A program made the position numbers and the translations under genes. A stretch of DNA of 64,000 bases. Origin: Pseudomonas brassicacearum. Lineage in GTDB: Bacteria; Pseudomonadota; Gammaproteobacteria; Pseudomonadales; Pseudomonadaceae. The stretch is from positions 5,766,001 to 5,830,000 of the forward strand of contig NZ_CP045701.2 in the NCBI RefSeq assembly GCF_009601685.2, written 5' to 3'. Shown here one piece after another: positions 28,793 to 37,845 of the stretch (positions within the stretch are counted from its first letter, which is position 1; the number at the start of each line of letters is the position of its first letter). Under the pieces are notes generated by a model. It saw only the letters and a program-made list of their open reading frames with translations, was not told the DNA's origin and searched no databases.

Positions 28793-30449
28793 CAGAGTGT
28801 GTAAAAACAAATAAAACATCGTCGGCACGTAGTGCCGACAGGTGTTGGCCAATTGATTAAAACCTAAAGCGCTCTTGTAGCTCCAAACGGCCCCTACAAG
28901 CGCTAGCAAGGCTCCGTAGGCTTGATTAACGGGGCAAAACGGCAGGTTTCAGGCCGCCAGCGCTTTCATCAGACCCTGCGCACCAAGGATTTTCATCACC
29001 CTTTTCCAATTGTAAGCGAGTACATTCAAGCTCATTTCGGTGCTTACCCCAGCCAGCCGCCGCGTCAAAAAATGCGTCGCCCCCATCCATTGCTTCAGCG
29101 TCCCGAAGGGGTGCTCGACCGTTCGCTTGCGGATGCTCATCATCTGCGGCTCATTGTTCAGGCGGACCTGCATTTCCTCCAGTACCGCCTCATGTTCCCA
29201 GCGCCGAATCTTCCGCTCTCTGGCCGGTGTGCATTGCGCCTTTATCGAACAGGCCTGGCAGTTGGAGTGCCAGTAAACGTCCAGCTTCTTGCCCTTGTCG
29301 ACATAAGAGTTGCGCCAGATCAGCACTTGCTTGGCGGGGCAGACGTACACATTTTTGTCCGCGTCGTAAATAAACTCGTCATTACCGAAACGGCCATCAA
29401 ATTTGGCCCGCGAACTCAGCGTTTTCGGCACATAAGCGGTGATCCCTGTCTCGTGACAGGCCAGGATTTCTCTGCTTTTGTAATACCCTCGGTCCGCTAC
29501 CACCGACAACGATTCGATTTGCATCGCCTCACGGGCCTGCTGGGCCATCGAGCTAAGCTGATCACGGTCGTGACCGACATTGGTCACCTCGTGCGCGACA
29601 ATCAAATGGTGTTTGGTATCGACTGCTGTCTGCACGTTGTAGCCCACGATGCCATGACCGCTCGTCATCATCATCGAGCGCGCGTCCGGGTCGGTCAGCG
29701 AGATCTGTTTGTCCGGCGATGCTTCAAGCTGTATTTCAATCGCATGGAGCGCCTTCATCTGCTCCTTCAATTTGGCGATCTTCTCTTCCAGGCCGCCTTT
29801 GGGCCCTGAAGACTTGGGCTCTTGCCGATCAGCCTCATCCAGCGCCTTCAGATAACGGGCAATGCTTGATTCGATCTCTTCCATCCGGCGCTTCAGCTTG
29901 GCGCTGGTGAAGTTGCGGTCGCGGTGGTTCACCGCCTTGAATTTACTGCCATCGATGGCAACGAAATGTTCCGAGAAAAGCCCCAGTTGTTGACACAGCA
30001 CGACGAACTGCCGACAGACTCCTCGAATGGCCTTTGAGTTGTCTTTGCGGAAGTTGGCGATGGTCTTGAAATCCGGCATCAGGCGACCGGTCAGCCACAT
30101 CAACTCGACGTTGCGCTGCGCCTCGCACTCAAGACGCCGGCTTGACTGGATACGGTTGAGATAGCCGTAGATGTAGATTTTCAGCATGACTGCAGGGTGA
30201 TAAGCCGGTCGGCCCGTTTTAGCGGGGACAGCGCTTTCAAAACCCAAGGTGATCAGGTCGAGTTCATCCACGAAGACATCGACAACGCGCACCGGATTGG
30301 TATCGCTGACGTAGTCGTCCAAGCTCTCGGGGAGCAAGGTAGTTTGATCTCGATGTTCACCTTGGATGAAGCGTTTCATGGGCAGCCCTTGCAATGAAGT
30401 CCTGGGGAAATCATAGCAAGGGTTGGCTTCAGGGTTTTGACACACTCTG
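28793..30449 (-). mobile_element. IS1182-family insertion sequence, apparently intact
   Basis: The element is 1657 bp. Its ends are perfect 10-bp inverted repeats, CAGAGTGTGT at 28793 and ACACACTCTG at 30440-30449, and the match extends with one mismatch into AAAAC. The flanks are a 4-bp duplication GGCC (28789-28792 and 30450-30453). Removing the element and one GGCC rejoins a dispersed repeat (CATCCATGGCC to CAGCGCGGC), which is strong evidence for the boundaries. It carries one full transposase gene. Confidence 0.92.
28949..30379 (-). CDS. IS1182-family DDE transposase
   Basis: The 476-residue transposase has the N-terminal DUF772-type domain (FVDELDLITLGFESAVPAKTGRPAYHPAVMLKIYIYGYLNRIQSSRRLE), a catalytic region with FVAIDGSKFKAVN, a coiled-coil insert around residues 180-225, the second acid in SLSVVADRGYYKSREI, and a C-terminal HPFGTLKQWMGATHFLTRRLAGVSTEMSLNVLAYNWKR with the last acid nearby (RTVEH). 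I chose the ATG at 30379, preceded by AAGGGC; the frame is open further up into the terminal repeat. No frameshift is seen, so the element may still be active. Confidence 0.94.
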   Translation of the reverse strand: MKRFIQGEHRDQTTLLPESLDDYVSDTNPVRVVDVFVDELDLITLGFESAVPAKTGRPAYHPAVMLKIYIYGYLNRIQSSRRLECEAQRNVELMWLTGRLMPDFKTIANFRKDNSKAIRGVCRQFVVLCQQLGLFSEHFVAIDGSKFKAVNHRDRNFTSAKLKRRMEEIESSIARYLKALDEADRQEPKSSGPKGGLEEKIAKLKEQMKALHAIEIQLEASPDKQISLTDPDARSMMMTSGHGIVGYNVQTAVDTKHHLIVAHEVTNVGHDRDQLSSMAQQAREAMQIESLSVVADRGYYKSREILACHETGITAYVPKTLSSRAKFDGRFGNDEFIYDADKNVYVCPAKQVLIWRNSYVDKGKKLDVYWHSNCQACSIKAQCTPARERKIRRWEHEAVLEEMQVRLNNEPQMMSIRKRTVEHPFGTLKQWMGATHFLTRRLAGVSTEMSLNVLAYNWKRVMKILGAQGLMKALAA

Positions 30450-30453
30450 GGCC

Positions 30454-30610
30454 CAGCGCGGCTAACCCGGCATCCATGCCGGGTTGCCCACTACGCAATA
30501 CCTGCGTTCGGCCAGCGTGGTTAACGGGGCGCCGAGATCAACGTCCTTTCCGAGGCGGCCTAACAGCCGACCTGACTCTCCCGGTCGTACACCCATCAGA
30601 TCTGTTTGAG
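30454..30610. repeat. Right half of dispersed repeat split by the IS
   Basis: It resumes with CAGCGCGGCTAACCCGGC and carries the hairpin CCCGGCATCC/ATGCCGGGT and GGCCAGCGTGGTTAACGG. The part after about 30540 (GAGATCAACGTCC...) is of the same kind but less certain. Confidence 0.6.
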
Positions 30611-30616
30611 CAGGAC

Positions 30617-31533
30617 CTGTGGGAGCAAAGCTTGCTCGCGATAGCGGTCTGTCAGGCAACATCAATATTGAATGTGCCACCATCTTCGCGAGCAAGCCCG
30701 CTCCCACACCGATTTTGAGGCATGCACAAAAACCAATGCTCACCGCAGCCCTCCTGTGGGAGCAAAGCTTGCTCGCGATAGCGGTCCGTCAGGCAACATC
30801 AATACTGACTGCCCTGCCACCATCGCGAGCAAACCCGCTCCCACACCGGTTTTGAGGCATGCACAAAAACCAATGCTCACCGCAGCCCCCCTGTGGGAGC
30901 AAAGCTTGCTCGCGATAGCGGCCTGTCAGGCAACATCAATACTGACTGCCCCACCGCCATCGCGAGCAAGCCCGCTCCCACACTGGTTTTGAGGCATGCA
31001 CAAAAACCAATGCTCACCGCAGCCCCCCTGTGGGAGCAAAGCTTGCTCGCGATAGCGGTCCGTCAGGCAACATCAATACTGACTGCCCTGCCACCATCGC
31101 GAGCAAACCCGCTCCCACACCGGTTTTGAGGCATGCACAAAAACCAATGCTCCCCGCAGCCCCCCTGTGGGAGCAAAGCTTGCTCGCGATAGCGGCCTGT
31201 CAGGCAACATCAATACTGACTGCCCTGCCACCATCGCGAGCAAGCCCGCTCCCACACCGATTTTGAGGCATGCACAAAAACCAATGCTCACCGCAGCCCC
31301 CCCTGTGGGAGCAAAGCTTGCTCGCGATAGCGGTCCGTCAGGCAACATCAATACTGACTGCCCTGCCACCATCGCGAGCAAGCCCGCCCCCACACTGGTT
31401 TTGAGGCATGCACAAAAACCAATGCTCACCGCAGCCCCCCTGTGGGAGCAAAGCTTGCTCGCGATAGCGGTCCGTCAGGCAACATCAATACTGACTGCCC
31501 CACCGCCATCGCGAGCAAGCCCGCCCCCACAGG
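30617..31533. repeat. Tandem array, seven copies of a 137-bp REP-containing unit
   Basis: Unit starts (GTGGGAGCAAAGC) fall at 30619, 30756, 30893, 31030, 31167, 31305 and 31442, that is a period of 137 with one 138. Each unit holds an inverted REP pair (GTGGGAGC...GATAGCGG and ATCGCGAGCAA...GCTCCCAC) and a constant linker GAGGCATGCACAAAAACC. Units differ by only a few bases, while the first and last differ most. The remaining 31534-31712 is the DedA leader with no further feature that I can name. Confidence 0.95.
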
Positions 31534-31712
31534 GTGCTTCACCGCCCACAAAACCACCGAAATCCCCCGCTACAAACTCAACACGCACTTCACAATCCGC
31601 GCCGTATAATGCCGGTCTTCCCGGCTTGTAAGAAAAAGCTACACACTCTGTAGCCATACTCAAAGCCAGACCCAAAGCCTGCCGAGTCGGGCCGCCACCA
31701 CAGGTGTTATGC

Positions 31713-32369
31713 ATGGATTTCAACCCCCTCGACCTCATTCTGCATCTCGACGTCTACCTCGACATGCTGGTGACCAACTACGGGACCTGGATCTACGCCA
31801 TCCTGTTCCTGGTGATCTTCTGTGAAACCGGCCTGGTGGTCACACCCTTCCTGCCGGGCGACTCGCTGCTGTTCATCGCCGGCGCCGTCGCCGCCGGTGG
31901 TGCCATGGACCCAGTCTTGCTGGGCGGCCTGCTGATGCTCGCGGCCATCCTCGGCGACAGCACCAACTACCTCATCGGCCGCACCGCTGGCGAAAAACTG
32001 TTCAGCAACCCCGACTCGAAAATCTTCCGCCGCGACTACCTGCAGCAAACCCACGACTTCTACGACAAACACGGCGGCAAAACCGTGACCCTGGCGCGCT
32101 TCCTGCCGATCATCCGCACCTTCGCGCCCTTCGTCGCCGGCGTCGGTAAAATGCCTTACCCACGCTTCTTCGGCTTCAGCGTCCTCGGCACCATCCTCTG
32201 GGTCGGCGGCCTGGTGACCCTCGGCTTCTTCTTCGGCAACGTGCCGTTCATCAAGCAGAACCTGTCGCTGCTGGTCGTCGGCATCATCCTGCTGTCGCTG
32301 CTGCCGATGATCATCAGCCTGGTGCGCAGCAAACTGAACCAGCGCGCCTCAAAAACCCAACCGCGCTGA
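31713..32369 (+). CDS. DedA family membrane protein
   Basis: The 218-residue protein is a stand-alone DedA/VTT-domain protein. Signatures are FCETGLVVTPFLPGDSLLFIAGAVAAGG with the conserved acidic and PGD residues, GDSTNYLIGRTAGEK, and RFLPIIRTFAPFVAGVGKMPYPRF with the essential arginines. DedA proteins move lipid carriers such as undecaprenyl phosphate or phospholipids across the membrane and support proton-motive force. CAGGTG precedes the ATG at 31713; a GTG three codons earlier is less likely. mtfA follows at seven bases, so the two are likely co-transcribed. Confidence 0.93.
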   Translation: MDFNPLDLILHLDVYLDMLVTNYGTWIYAILFLVIFCETGLVVTPFLPGDSLLFIAGAVAAGGAMDPVLLGGLLMLAAILGDSTNYLIGRTAGEKLFSNPDSKIFRRDYLQQTHDFYDKHGGKTVTLARFLPIIRTFAPFVAGVGKMPYPRFFGFSVLGTILWVGGLVTLGFFFGNVPFIKQNLSLLVVGIILLSLLPMIISLVRSKLNQRASKTQPR

Positions 32370-32375
32370 TCGCCC

Positions 32376-33188
32376 ATGTGGTCCCTGAGCAACTGGCGCC
32401 GCCAACGCACCCTCGCCAAACACCCCGTGGCCGAGGACACCTGGCAGCGTGTGCGCCAACAATTGAGCTTCCTCGACGGCATCAGCGCCGTCGAGGACCA
32501 ATGGCTGCGGGAAGCCTGCGTACTGTTCCTGCACGATAAACACCTCACCGCCCTGCCCGGCGTCGAACTGCACCAGGAACAACGCCTGCTGCTCGCCGCC
32601 CAGGCCCAATTGCCGCTGATGCACCTGGGCGAACTGAACTGGTACCAGGGCTTCCACGAAATCGTCCTCTACCCCGACGACTTCCTCAGCCCCCAGCGCT
32701 ACCGCGACGCCAGCGGCATCGAGCACGAGTGGGACGGCGAACACAGCGGCGAGGCCTGGCCCCAAGGCCCGATCATCCTGGCCTGGGACGGCGTGATGGC
32801 CAGCGGCGGCTGGGACGGCTACAACCTGGTGATCCACGAACTGGCGCACAAACTCGACATGCTCAACGGCGACGCCAACGGCCTGCCACCCCTGCACGCC
32901 GACATGCGCGTCAGCGACTGGGCCGACGCCATGCAACAAGCCTTCGACGACCTCGACCGCCAACTCGACCACAACCCCGACGCACAAACCCTCATCGACC
33001 CCTACGCCGCGGAAAACCCGGCGGAGTTCTTTGCTGTCACCAGCGAATACTTCTTCAGCGCCCCGGACCTGCTGCACCAGGCCTATCCACGGGTCTACGA
33101 ACAGCTCAAGGCGTTCTACCGTCAGGACCCATTGGCCCGACTGCGGCAACTTCAAGCCGAAGATCCGGTCTATCAGGCGTCATACTAA
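32376..33188 (+). CDS. mtfA: MtfA-type zinc peptidase
   Basis: MtfA is a cytosolic M90 zinc aminopeptidase that in E. coli binds the glucose repressor Mlc and so affects the glucose phosphotransferase system. The 270-residue product has the zinc motif VIHELAHKLDMLNG with the catalytic Glu, the third ligand in ENPAEFFAVTSEYFF, and the family segment ILAWDGVMASGGWDGYN. P. fluorescens-type organisms lack the E. coli Mlc/PtsG setting, so the partner here may differ. It lies in the conserved order DedA-mtfA-ppa. Confidence 0.92.
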   Translation: MWSLSNWRRQRTLAKHPVAEDTWQRVRQQLSFLDGISAVEDQWLREACVLFLHDKHLTALPGVELHQEQRLLLAAQAQLPLMHLGELNWYQGFHEIVLYPDDFLSPQRYRDASGIEHEWDGEHSGEAWPQGPIILAWDGVMASGGWDGYNLVIHELAHKLDMLNGDANGLPPLHADMRVSDWADAMQQAFDDLDRQLDHNPDAQTLIDPYAAENPAEFFAVTSEYFFSAPDLLHQAYPRVYEQLKAFYRQDPLARLRQLQAEDPVYQASY

Positions 33189-33299
33189 GGTCTCTAAGAC
33201 CCTGGTAACGTGGCAACAGCGGCTGAATATGCCTATAATCGCCGCCACTTTTTGGTCAATCCGACCAGTCATTTGGTCAACTAACGGGGGCACCGCCCA

Positions 33300-33827
33300 A
33301 TGAGCTACAGCAAGATTCCGGCTGGCAAAGACCTGCCGAACGACATCTACGTCGCGATCGAAATCCCGGCCAACCACGCCCCGATCAAATACGAAATCGA
33401 CAAAGACAGCGACTGCCTGTTCGTTGACCGTTTCATGGCCACCCCCATGTTCTACCCGGCCAACTACGGTTACATCCCCAACACCCTGGCCGACGACGGC
33501 GACCCCCTCGACGTGCTGGTCGTGACCCCATACCCAGTTGCCCCAGGCTCGGTCATCCGCGCCCGTCCAGTTGGCATCCTGAACATGACCGACGACGGCG
33601 GCGGCGATGCCAAAGTCATCGCAGTGCCACACGACAAACTGTCGCAACTGTACGTCGACGTGAAGGAATACACCGACCTGCCACCGCTGCTGATCCAGCA
33701 GATCGAGCACTTCTTCGCGAACTACAAAGATCTCGAAAAAGGCAAGTGGGTCAAGATCGAAGGTTGGGCCGGTGCAGACGCCGCCCGCGAAGCGATCACC
33801 AAGTCGGTTGCCGCCTACAAAGGCTGA
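33300..33827 (+). CDS. ppa: Inorganic pyrophosphatase
   Basis: Soluble family I pyrophosphatase, which hydrolyses PPi released by biosynthesis and so drives it forward. The 175-residue protein has [26 protein letters not shown], the Mg-binding signature [10 protein letters not shown], and [15 protein letters not shown] lies upstream of the ATG. A strong terminator follows directly. Confidence 0.98.
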   Translation: MSYSKIPAGKDLPNDIYVAIEIPANHAPIKYEIDKDSDCLFVDRFMATPMFYPANYGYIPNTLADDGDPLDVLVVTPYPVAPGSVIRARPVGILNMTDDGGGDAKVIAVPHDKLSQLYVDVKEYTDLPPLLIQQIEHFFANYKDLEKGKWVKIEGWAGADAAREAITKSVAAYKG

Positions 33828-33841
33828 AACAAACTTGATAA

Positions 33842-33872
33842 AGAACCCCGGTTTGCCCCGGGGTTTTTTTAT
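33842..33872 (+). terminator. Rho-independent terminator of ppa
   Basis: AACCCCGG and CCGGGGTT pair over a six-base loop and are followed by a run of seven T. Confidence 0.93.
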
Positions 33873-33887
33873 GTATTAATGGTTCCC

Positions 33888-33903
33888 AATACGAAACCGT
33901 ATT
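33888..33903. promoter_or_regulatory. Candidate operator upstream of the S24 regulator
   Basis: AATACG and CGTATT form a perfect dyad around AAAC, 120 bases before the regulator start. Repressors of this class usually bind such dyads at their own promoter; that is inference only. Confidence 0.35.
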
Positions 33904-34022
33904 AACACTGTGTAACCACGTTTAGCCCGCGCCTTTCAAATCCTGCAAACGGAAAGATCGTCTTATATATTTGAACGACTTGTTTATTGCCGAAAACACC
34001 TTCGTCTCTAAACTTTTCGTTT

Positions 34023-34754
34023 ATGAAAATACTTTCCAGTGGCGACCGCTTCAGAGCCCTTCTAAAAGAAGCCAATATTCGATCCGCCGACTTCGCGAAG
34101 CTGTACGGCGTGAAATCCCAGCACGTGAACAACTGGTTCAACCGTGGCATCCCGCCAGGGCGCATCTACAGCATCGCCAGCCTGCTGACCGTCAGCCCGC
34201 AGTGGCTCGCCACCGGCGAAGGCCCGCAAACCCCATTGGGCCTCGGCCCCGGCATCACCTACGAGGCGGCCGAAAACGATGGCGTCTACAGCGTGGCGGA
34301 ACCCACGGACATCGAACTGCCTTTCTACAAGGAAGTCCCCATCACCCCCGGCGAAACCAAAACCCACATCGTCGAAATCCCCGACCAATCCATCCGCCTG
34401 CCCCGCAGCCACCTCGAATCCCTGGAAATAAACCCCAGCGACGCCATCTGCATCACCATGGTCGGCGACAGCATGGCCGAACGCATCGCCGACGGCTCCA
34501 CCCTCGCCATCGACCGCGGCCTGACCCAAATCGTCGACGGCCAGATCTACGCCCTTGAGCATGACGGGATGCTGCGCATCAAATACCTCCACCGAATCCC
34601 CGGCAACCGACTGCGCCTGCGCAGCCACAACAGCGCTGCGTATCCCGACGAGGTCTTCAGCGCCGAACAGATCGACGCGCAACACATCCACGTGATCGGC
34701 TGGGTGTTCTGGTGGTCAACCCTCAACAAACAGAGACCGCCGGTGTTCGACTAA
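34023..34754 (+). CDS. Phage-repressor-like regulator (HTH plus S24 peptidase domain)
   Basis: The 243-residue protein has an N-terminal HTH (RFRALLKEANIRSADFAKLYGVKSQHVNNWFNRGIPPGR) and a C-terminal S24/LexA-like domain with ITMVGDSMAERIADGS (catalytic Ser) and the Lys in GMLRIKYLHRI. This resembles CI and PrtR-type repressors. I see no Ala-Gly or Cys-Gly dipeptide in the linker where RecA-stimulated cleavage normally occurs, so it may not self-cleave. No prophage genes are beside it. The ribosome site before the ATG at 34023 is weak; a TTG at 33987 is an alternative start. Confidence 0.87.
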   Translation: MKILSSGDRFRALLKEANIRSADFAKLYGVKSQHVNNWFNRGIPPGRIYSIASLLTVSPQWLATGEGPQTPLGLGPGITYEAAENDGVYSVAEPTDIELPFYKEVPITPGETKTHIVEIPDQSIRLPRSHLESLEINPSDAICITMVGDSMAERIADGSTLAIDRGLTQIVDGQIYALEHDGMLRIKYLHRIPGNRLRLRSHNSAAYPDEVFSAEQIDAQHIHVIGWVFWWSTLNKQRPPVFD

Positions 34755-34862
34755 CCCACCCGAACGGACAGACAAGCAAAGCTCCTTGCGCTGAGGAGCC
34801 TTTGTGACAGCAAGCTTTTGTGTCAGAGAGCTTTTGTGGCAGAAATCTTTGTGGCAGGGAGC

Positions 34863-34910
34863 TTTTGTGGCGAGGGAGCTTGCTCCCGCTGGGCTGCGCA
34901 GCAGCCCCCT
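34863..34910. repeat. TGTGGCGAGGGAGC repeat
   Basis: GTGGCGAGGGAGCTTGCTCC followed by GCTGGGCTGCGCAGCAGCCC; two small dyads of the third dispersed repeat family. Related TTTTGTGGCA/G starts occur four times just before it (34800-34870). Confidence 0.75.
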
Positions 34911-34982
34911 GCTTTCCCCCTGAATCACCCTAACCCAATGATTCCACACCACTTACCACTGGGATTCTGAACCAAACCCGCG

Positions 34983-35154
34983 TATCCTCCGCCCCACATT
35001 TGCGAGCCCACGCCTCGCACCGACAAGGCAGATCACTTTCTGACCAAGTCCCACAGCCGGCCGCAAGAGCCGGATGTACGTTTTGAAGGCTGGTAAGGTT
35101 TGTCAAAAACGAGCTGAATCAGTCAACGAGAAGCCGGCCATAAGCCGGCTTTTT
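34983..35154 (+). ncRNA. Candidate small RNA with strong terminator
   Basis: No open frame explains 34755-35349. A TATCCT -10-like box (34983) and a clear terminator (35131-35154) bound about 165 bases that also contain the hairpin CCGGCCGCAAGAGCCGG. I do not recognise a named RNA. The unit ends just where repeat-free island DNA begins. It could instead be the tail of a leader or an attachment site. No -35 box is obvious. Confidence 0.35.
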
Positions 35155-35155
35155 A
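35131..35155 (+). terminator. Rho-independent terminator
   Basis: AAGCCGGC and GCCGGCTT pair over a short loop, followed by TTT. It belongs to the unassigned transcript before the restriction-modification island. Confidence 0.85.
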
Positions 35156-35278
35156 ATGTCTGAGATCTTTACTTGTCTTCGCAGCGACGGCATTTAAGCG
35201 TAAGCATCGGGCATCCTGTCTTGCGCCACCCAACCTGACCCCGTACAACCGAGACTGCTCAGTGCCAAGCTTGGATTG

Positions 35279-35290
35279 GGATACAATCCC
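35279..35290. promoter_or_regulatory. Possible -10 region and dyad before hsdM
   Basis: GGGATACAATCCC contains the -10-like TACAAT inside a dyad (GGGAT/ATCCC), about 60 bases before hsdM. No clear -35 is seen. The dyad could allow repression of the island promoter. Confidence 0.3.
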
Positions 35291-35349
35291 CGGCATTTAA
35301 TACCATCAGGATCGGCATCCGCTCCTGAGTGCCCACAAGAGATTCCGCA

Positions 35350-37845
35350 ATGCCCCTCACGCTGCAACAACTGGAACGCCATCTATTCAAGGCTGCCGAT
35401 ATTCTGCGTGGCAAGATGGATGCCTCGGAGTTCAAGGAATACATTTTTGGCATGCTGTTCCTCAAGCGCTGCTCCGACGTATTCGAGGAGCGCTATGAGC
35501 AGGTCGTTGCCGATCAGATAAATGCCGGCAAGAGTAAATCCGAGGCATGTGCCCTGGCGGAAAATCCGCGCTGGTACAAGCTCCATGGCAATTTCTGGGT
35601 GCCCATCCATTCTCGATTCTGGTACGTGCTCAACGAAGCGCACATCAATGTCGGCGATCTGTTGAACAAGGCGCTGGCCGGCATCGAGGGAAACAATGCG
35701 GACCTGGAAGGGGTGCTGGAGCATATCGACTTTACCCGCAAGGTCGGCCAGGGAAAGATTCCCGATCAGAAGCTGCGCCAGCTCATCACCCACTTCGGTG
35801 AAGTGCGTCTGCGCAACAGCGACTTCGAGTTCCCCGACTTGCTCGGCGCCGCCTACGAGTACCTGATCGGCGAGTTCGCCGACTCGGCCGGCAAGAAGGG
35901 CGGCGAGTTTTATACACCGCGTGCGGTGGTGCGGTTGATGGTTCACCTGCTCAAGCCACGCCTCGAACACGACATCTATGACCCGTGTTGCGGCTCGGGC
36001 GGCATGTTGATTGCTGCCAAGGAATACATTGACGAGCATGGTGAGGACGGCCGCAAGGCCAACCTGTTCGGCCAGGAATTCAACGGTACCGTCTGGTCCA
36101 TCGCACAGATGAACATGCTGTTGCATGGCATCAGCGGCACCGGGCTGGAGAACGAAGACACCTTGGCCAACCCTCGGCATGTCGAAGGCGGTGAGTTACG
36201 CCGCTTCGACCGCATTCTCACCAACCCGCCGTTCTCCATCAACTGGGGCCACACCGAGAAAAGTCCGGATGGCAGCCTGGCCTGGAACCCGACATTCCGC
36301 GAGCAGCGTTTCCGCTTCGGCGAGGTACCACTGGGCTCGAAAAAGGCCGATCTGATGTTCCTCCAGCACATGCTCGCCGTGACCCGCGACGAAGGCATGA
36401 TCGCCACCGTACTGCCCCATGGCGTGCTGTTCCGGGGCGGTGAGGAGCGCGGCATCCGCGCCGGAATTATCGAAAACGACCTGCTCGAAGCCGTGATCGG
36501 CCTGCCGACCAACCTGTTCTATGGCACCGGCATTCCCGCCTGCATCCTTATCCTGCGCCAACAAAAGCAGGAAGGCGCGAACCGTGTCAGTGCCAAGCCT
36601 GCCGAGCGCCAGGGAAAAGTGCTGTTCCTCAACGCCGACCGCGAATACTTTGAGGGCCGTGCGCAGAACTACCTGCTGCCCGAGCACATTGAGAAGATCA
36701 CCACCGCCTTCGACGAATTTCGCCGGATCGACGGTTTTAGCGACGTGGTGGATATTGCCACGCTACGCGACAACGATTACAACCTGAATATTCGCCGCTA
36801 TGTGGATAATGCACCGCCGCCCGAGCCGCATGATGTGCGTGCCCACCTGCTGGGTGGTGTGCCCAAGGCCGAAGTCGAAGCGAAAACGCCGCTGTTCGCC
36901 GCCCACGGACTCGATCCACACGACCTGTTCGTGGCTCGCGATGCCCAATATTTAGATTTTTGCAGCGAGTTAAGTCGCCGCGCCGACCTCAAGCAGGCCA
37001 TCGAAGGCAATATCCGCCTGCTGGCCAAAGAAGCGCTCCTGCGTGAGGCTTTCGAGCGCTGGTGGCACAAACACAGCCCGCGTATCACCGCCCTGGCTGG
37101 GAAGCTGGATAACAGCGCTGCCTTGGTCGAGTTGCGCGGCGAACTGCTGGCAAGTTTTAGCCAGACGCTGGAAGGCATCGGCCTGCTCGATCCCTTCCAG
37201 GTCAGGGGCATCGTCGCGGGCTTCTGGTACCAGAGCAAATATGACTTTCTCGGCCTGATGGCCCGCGGCAGCCGGGGCGTGATCGATGCCTGGCGCACCA
37301 GCATCGTCACCGCTTTGGAAGACAAGGCCAGCAAACAAAGCCCGCTGGAGCATAAGCTGGTGAAGTTCCTGCTCAGCGATTTCGTAGCCGGACTAGCCGA
37401 GCTGGAAGCCAAGAAGGCCGAGCTGGATAACCAGCTTAAGGCCGCCGCACCAACCAAGGGGGATGAGGCTAACGAGGCCGACTGCGCGGTGGAAGCCGAT
37501 GACGAGGAGAACCCCATCGACGAAGCCCAGCTCAAGGCCTGGAAGGCCGAGTTAGTCAAGGTGAAGAAACAGCTCAAAACCCAGCAGGAAAACTTCGCCA
37601 GCCAACTGAACCAGGCTGTCGATGGGTTGGACGAGCCACAAGCTGCCGAGTTACTGCTGAAGATTCTGCATAACGATATGCATGCCATTGTCGAGCGCTA
37701 TATCGTTGCCCAGCGCAAGCAGATCGTCGCCACCTTCGAGAACTGGTGGGACAAGTATCGGGTGACACTGAACGAGATCGAGCAAAAACGCGATGCGGCG
37801 GCTACGGCGTTGCACGGATTCCTGAAGGCGTTGAAATATGTCTGA
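35350..37845 (+). CDS. hsdM: Type I restriction-modification methyltransferase subunit
   Basis: HsdM methylates adenine in the target recognised by HsdS. The 831-residue protein has the helical N-terminal HsdM domain ([36 protein letters not shown]), [15 protein letters not shown], the S-adenosylmethionine motif [13 protein letters not shown] (about 211-223) and the catalytic NPPF (292-295). The C-terminal 300 residues form a long helical, Lys/Glu-rich coiled-coil extension ([29 protein letters not shown]), longer than the usual 500-residue M subunit but known in one subgroup. ATG at 35350 follows AAGAGA; a GTG seven codons earlier is possible. hsdS overlaps its end by eight bases. Confidence 0.96.
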   Translation: MPLTLQQLERHLFKAADILRGKMDASEFKEYIFGMLFLKRCSDVFEERYEQVVADQINAGKSKSEACALAENPRWYKLHGNFWVPIHSRFWYVLNEAHINVGDLLNKALAGIEGNNADLEGVLEHIDFTRKVGQGKIPDQKLRQLITHFGEVRLRNSDFEFPDLLGAAYEYLIGEFADSAGKKGGEFYTPRAVVRLMVHLLKPRLEHDIYDPCCGSGGMLIAAKEYIDEHGEDGRKANLFGQEFNGTVWSIAQMNMLLHGISGTGLENEDTLANPRHVEGGELRRFDRILTNPPFSINWGHTEKSPDGSLAWNPTFREQRFRFGEVPLGSKKADLMFLQHMLAVTRDEGMIATVLPHGVLFRGGEERGIRAGIIENDLLEAVIGLPTNLFYGTGIPACILILRQQKQEGANRVSAKPAERQGKVLFLNADREYFEGRAQNYLLPEHIEKITTAFDEFRRIDGFSDVVDIATLRDNDYNLNIRRYVDNAPPPEPHDVRAHLLGGVPKAEVEAKTPLFAAHGLDPHDLFVARDAQYLDFCSELSRRADLKQAIEGNIRLLAKEALLREAFERWWHKHSPRITALAGKLDNSAALVELRGELLASFSQTLEGIGLLDPFQVRGIVAGFWYQSKYDFLGLMARGSRGVIDAWRTSIVTALEDKASKQSPLEHKLVKFLLSDFVAGLAELEAKKAELDNQLKAAAPTKGDEANEADCAVEADDEENPIDEAQLKAWKAELVKVKKQLKTQQENFASQLNQAVDGLDEPQAAELLLKILHNDMHAIVERYIVAQRKQIVATFENWWDKYRVTLNEIEQKRDAAATALHGFLKALKYV

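Noticed and set aside
30617..31533. CRISPR array
   Set aside because: The repeat unit is 137 bp with near-identical content and no unique spacers; no cas genes. It is a REP tandem array.
30619..31631. Set of 78- to 154-codon open frames in the repeat array
   Set aside because: They are the same translation of each repeat unit (beginning GAKLARDSG), with no ribosome sites; a by-product of the period not being a barrier to one frame.
34920..35130. tRNA gene as an island attachment site
   Set aside because: I looked for a cloverleaf and the TTCGA loop next to the island and found none; only the candidate small RNA remains.
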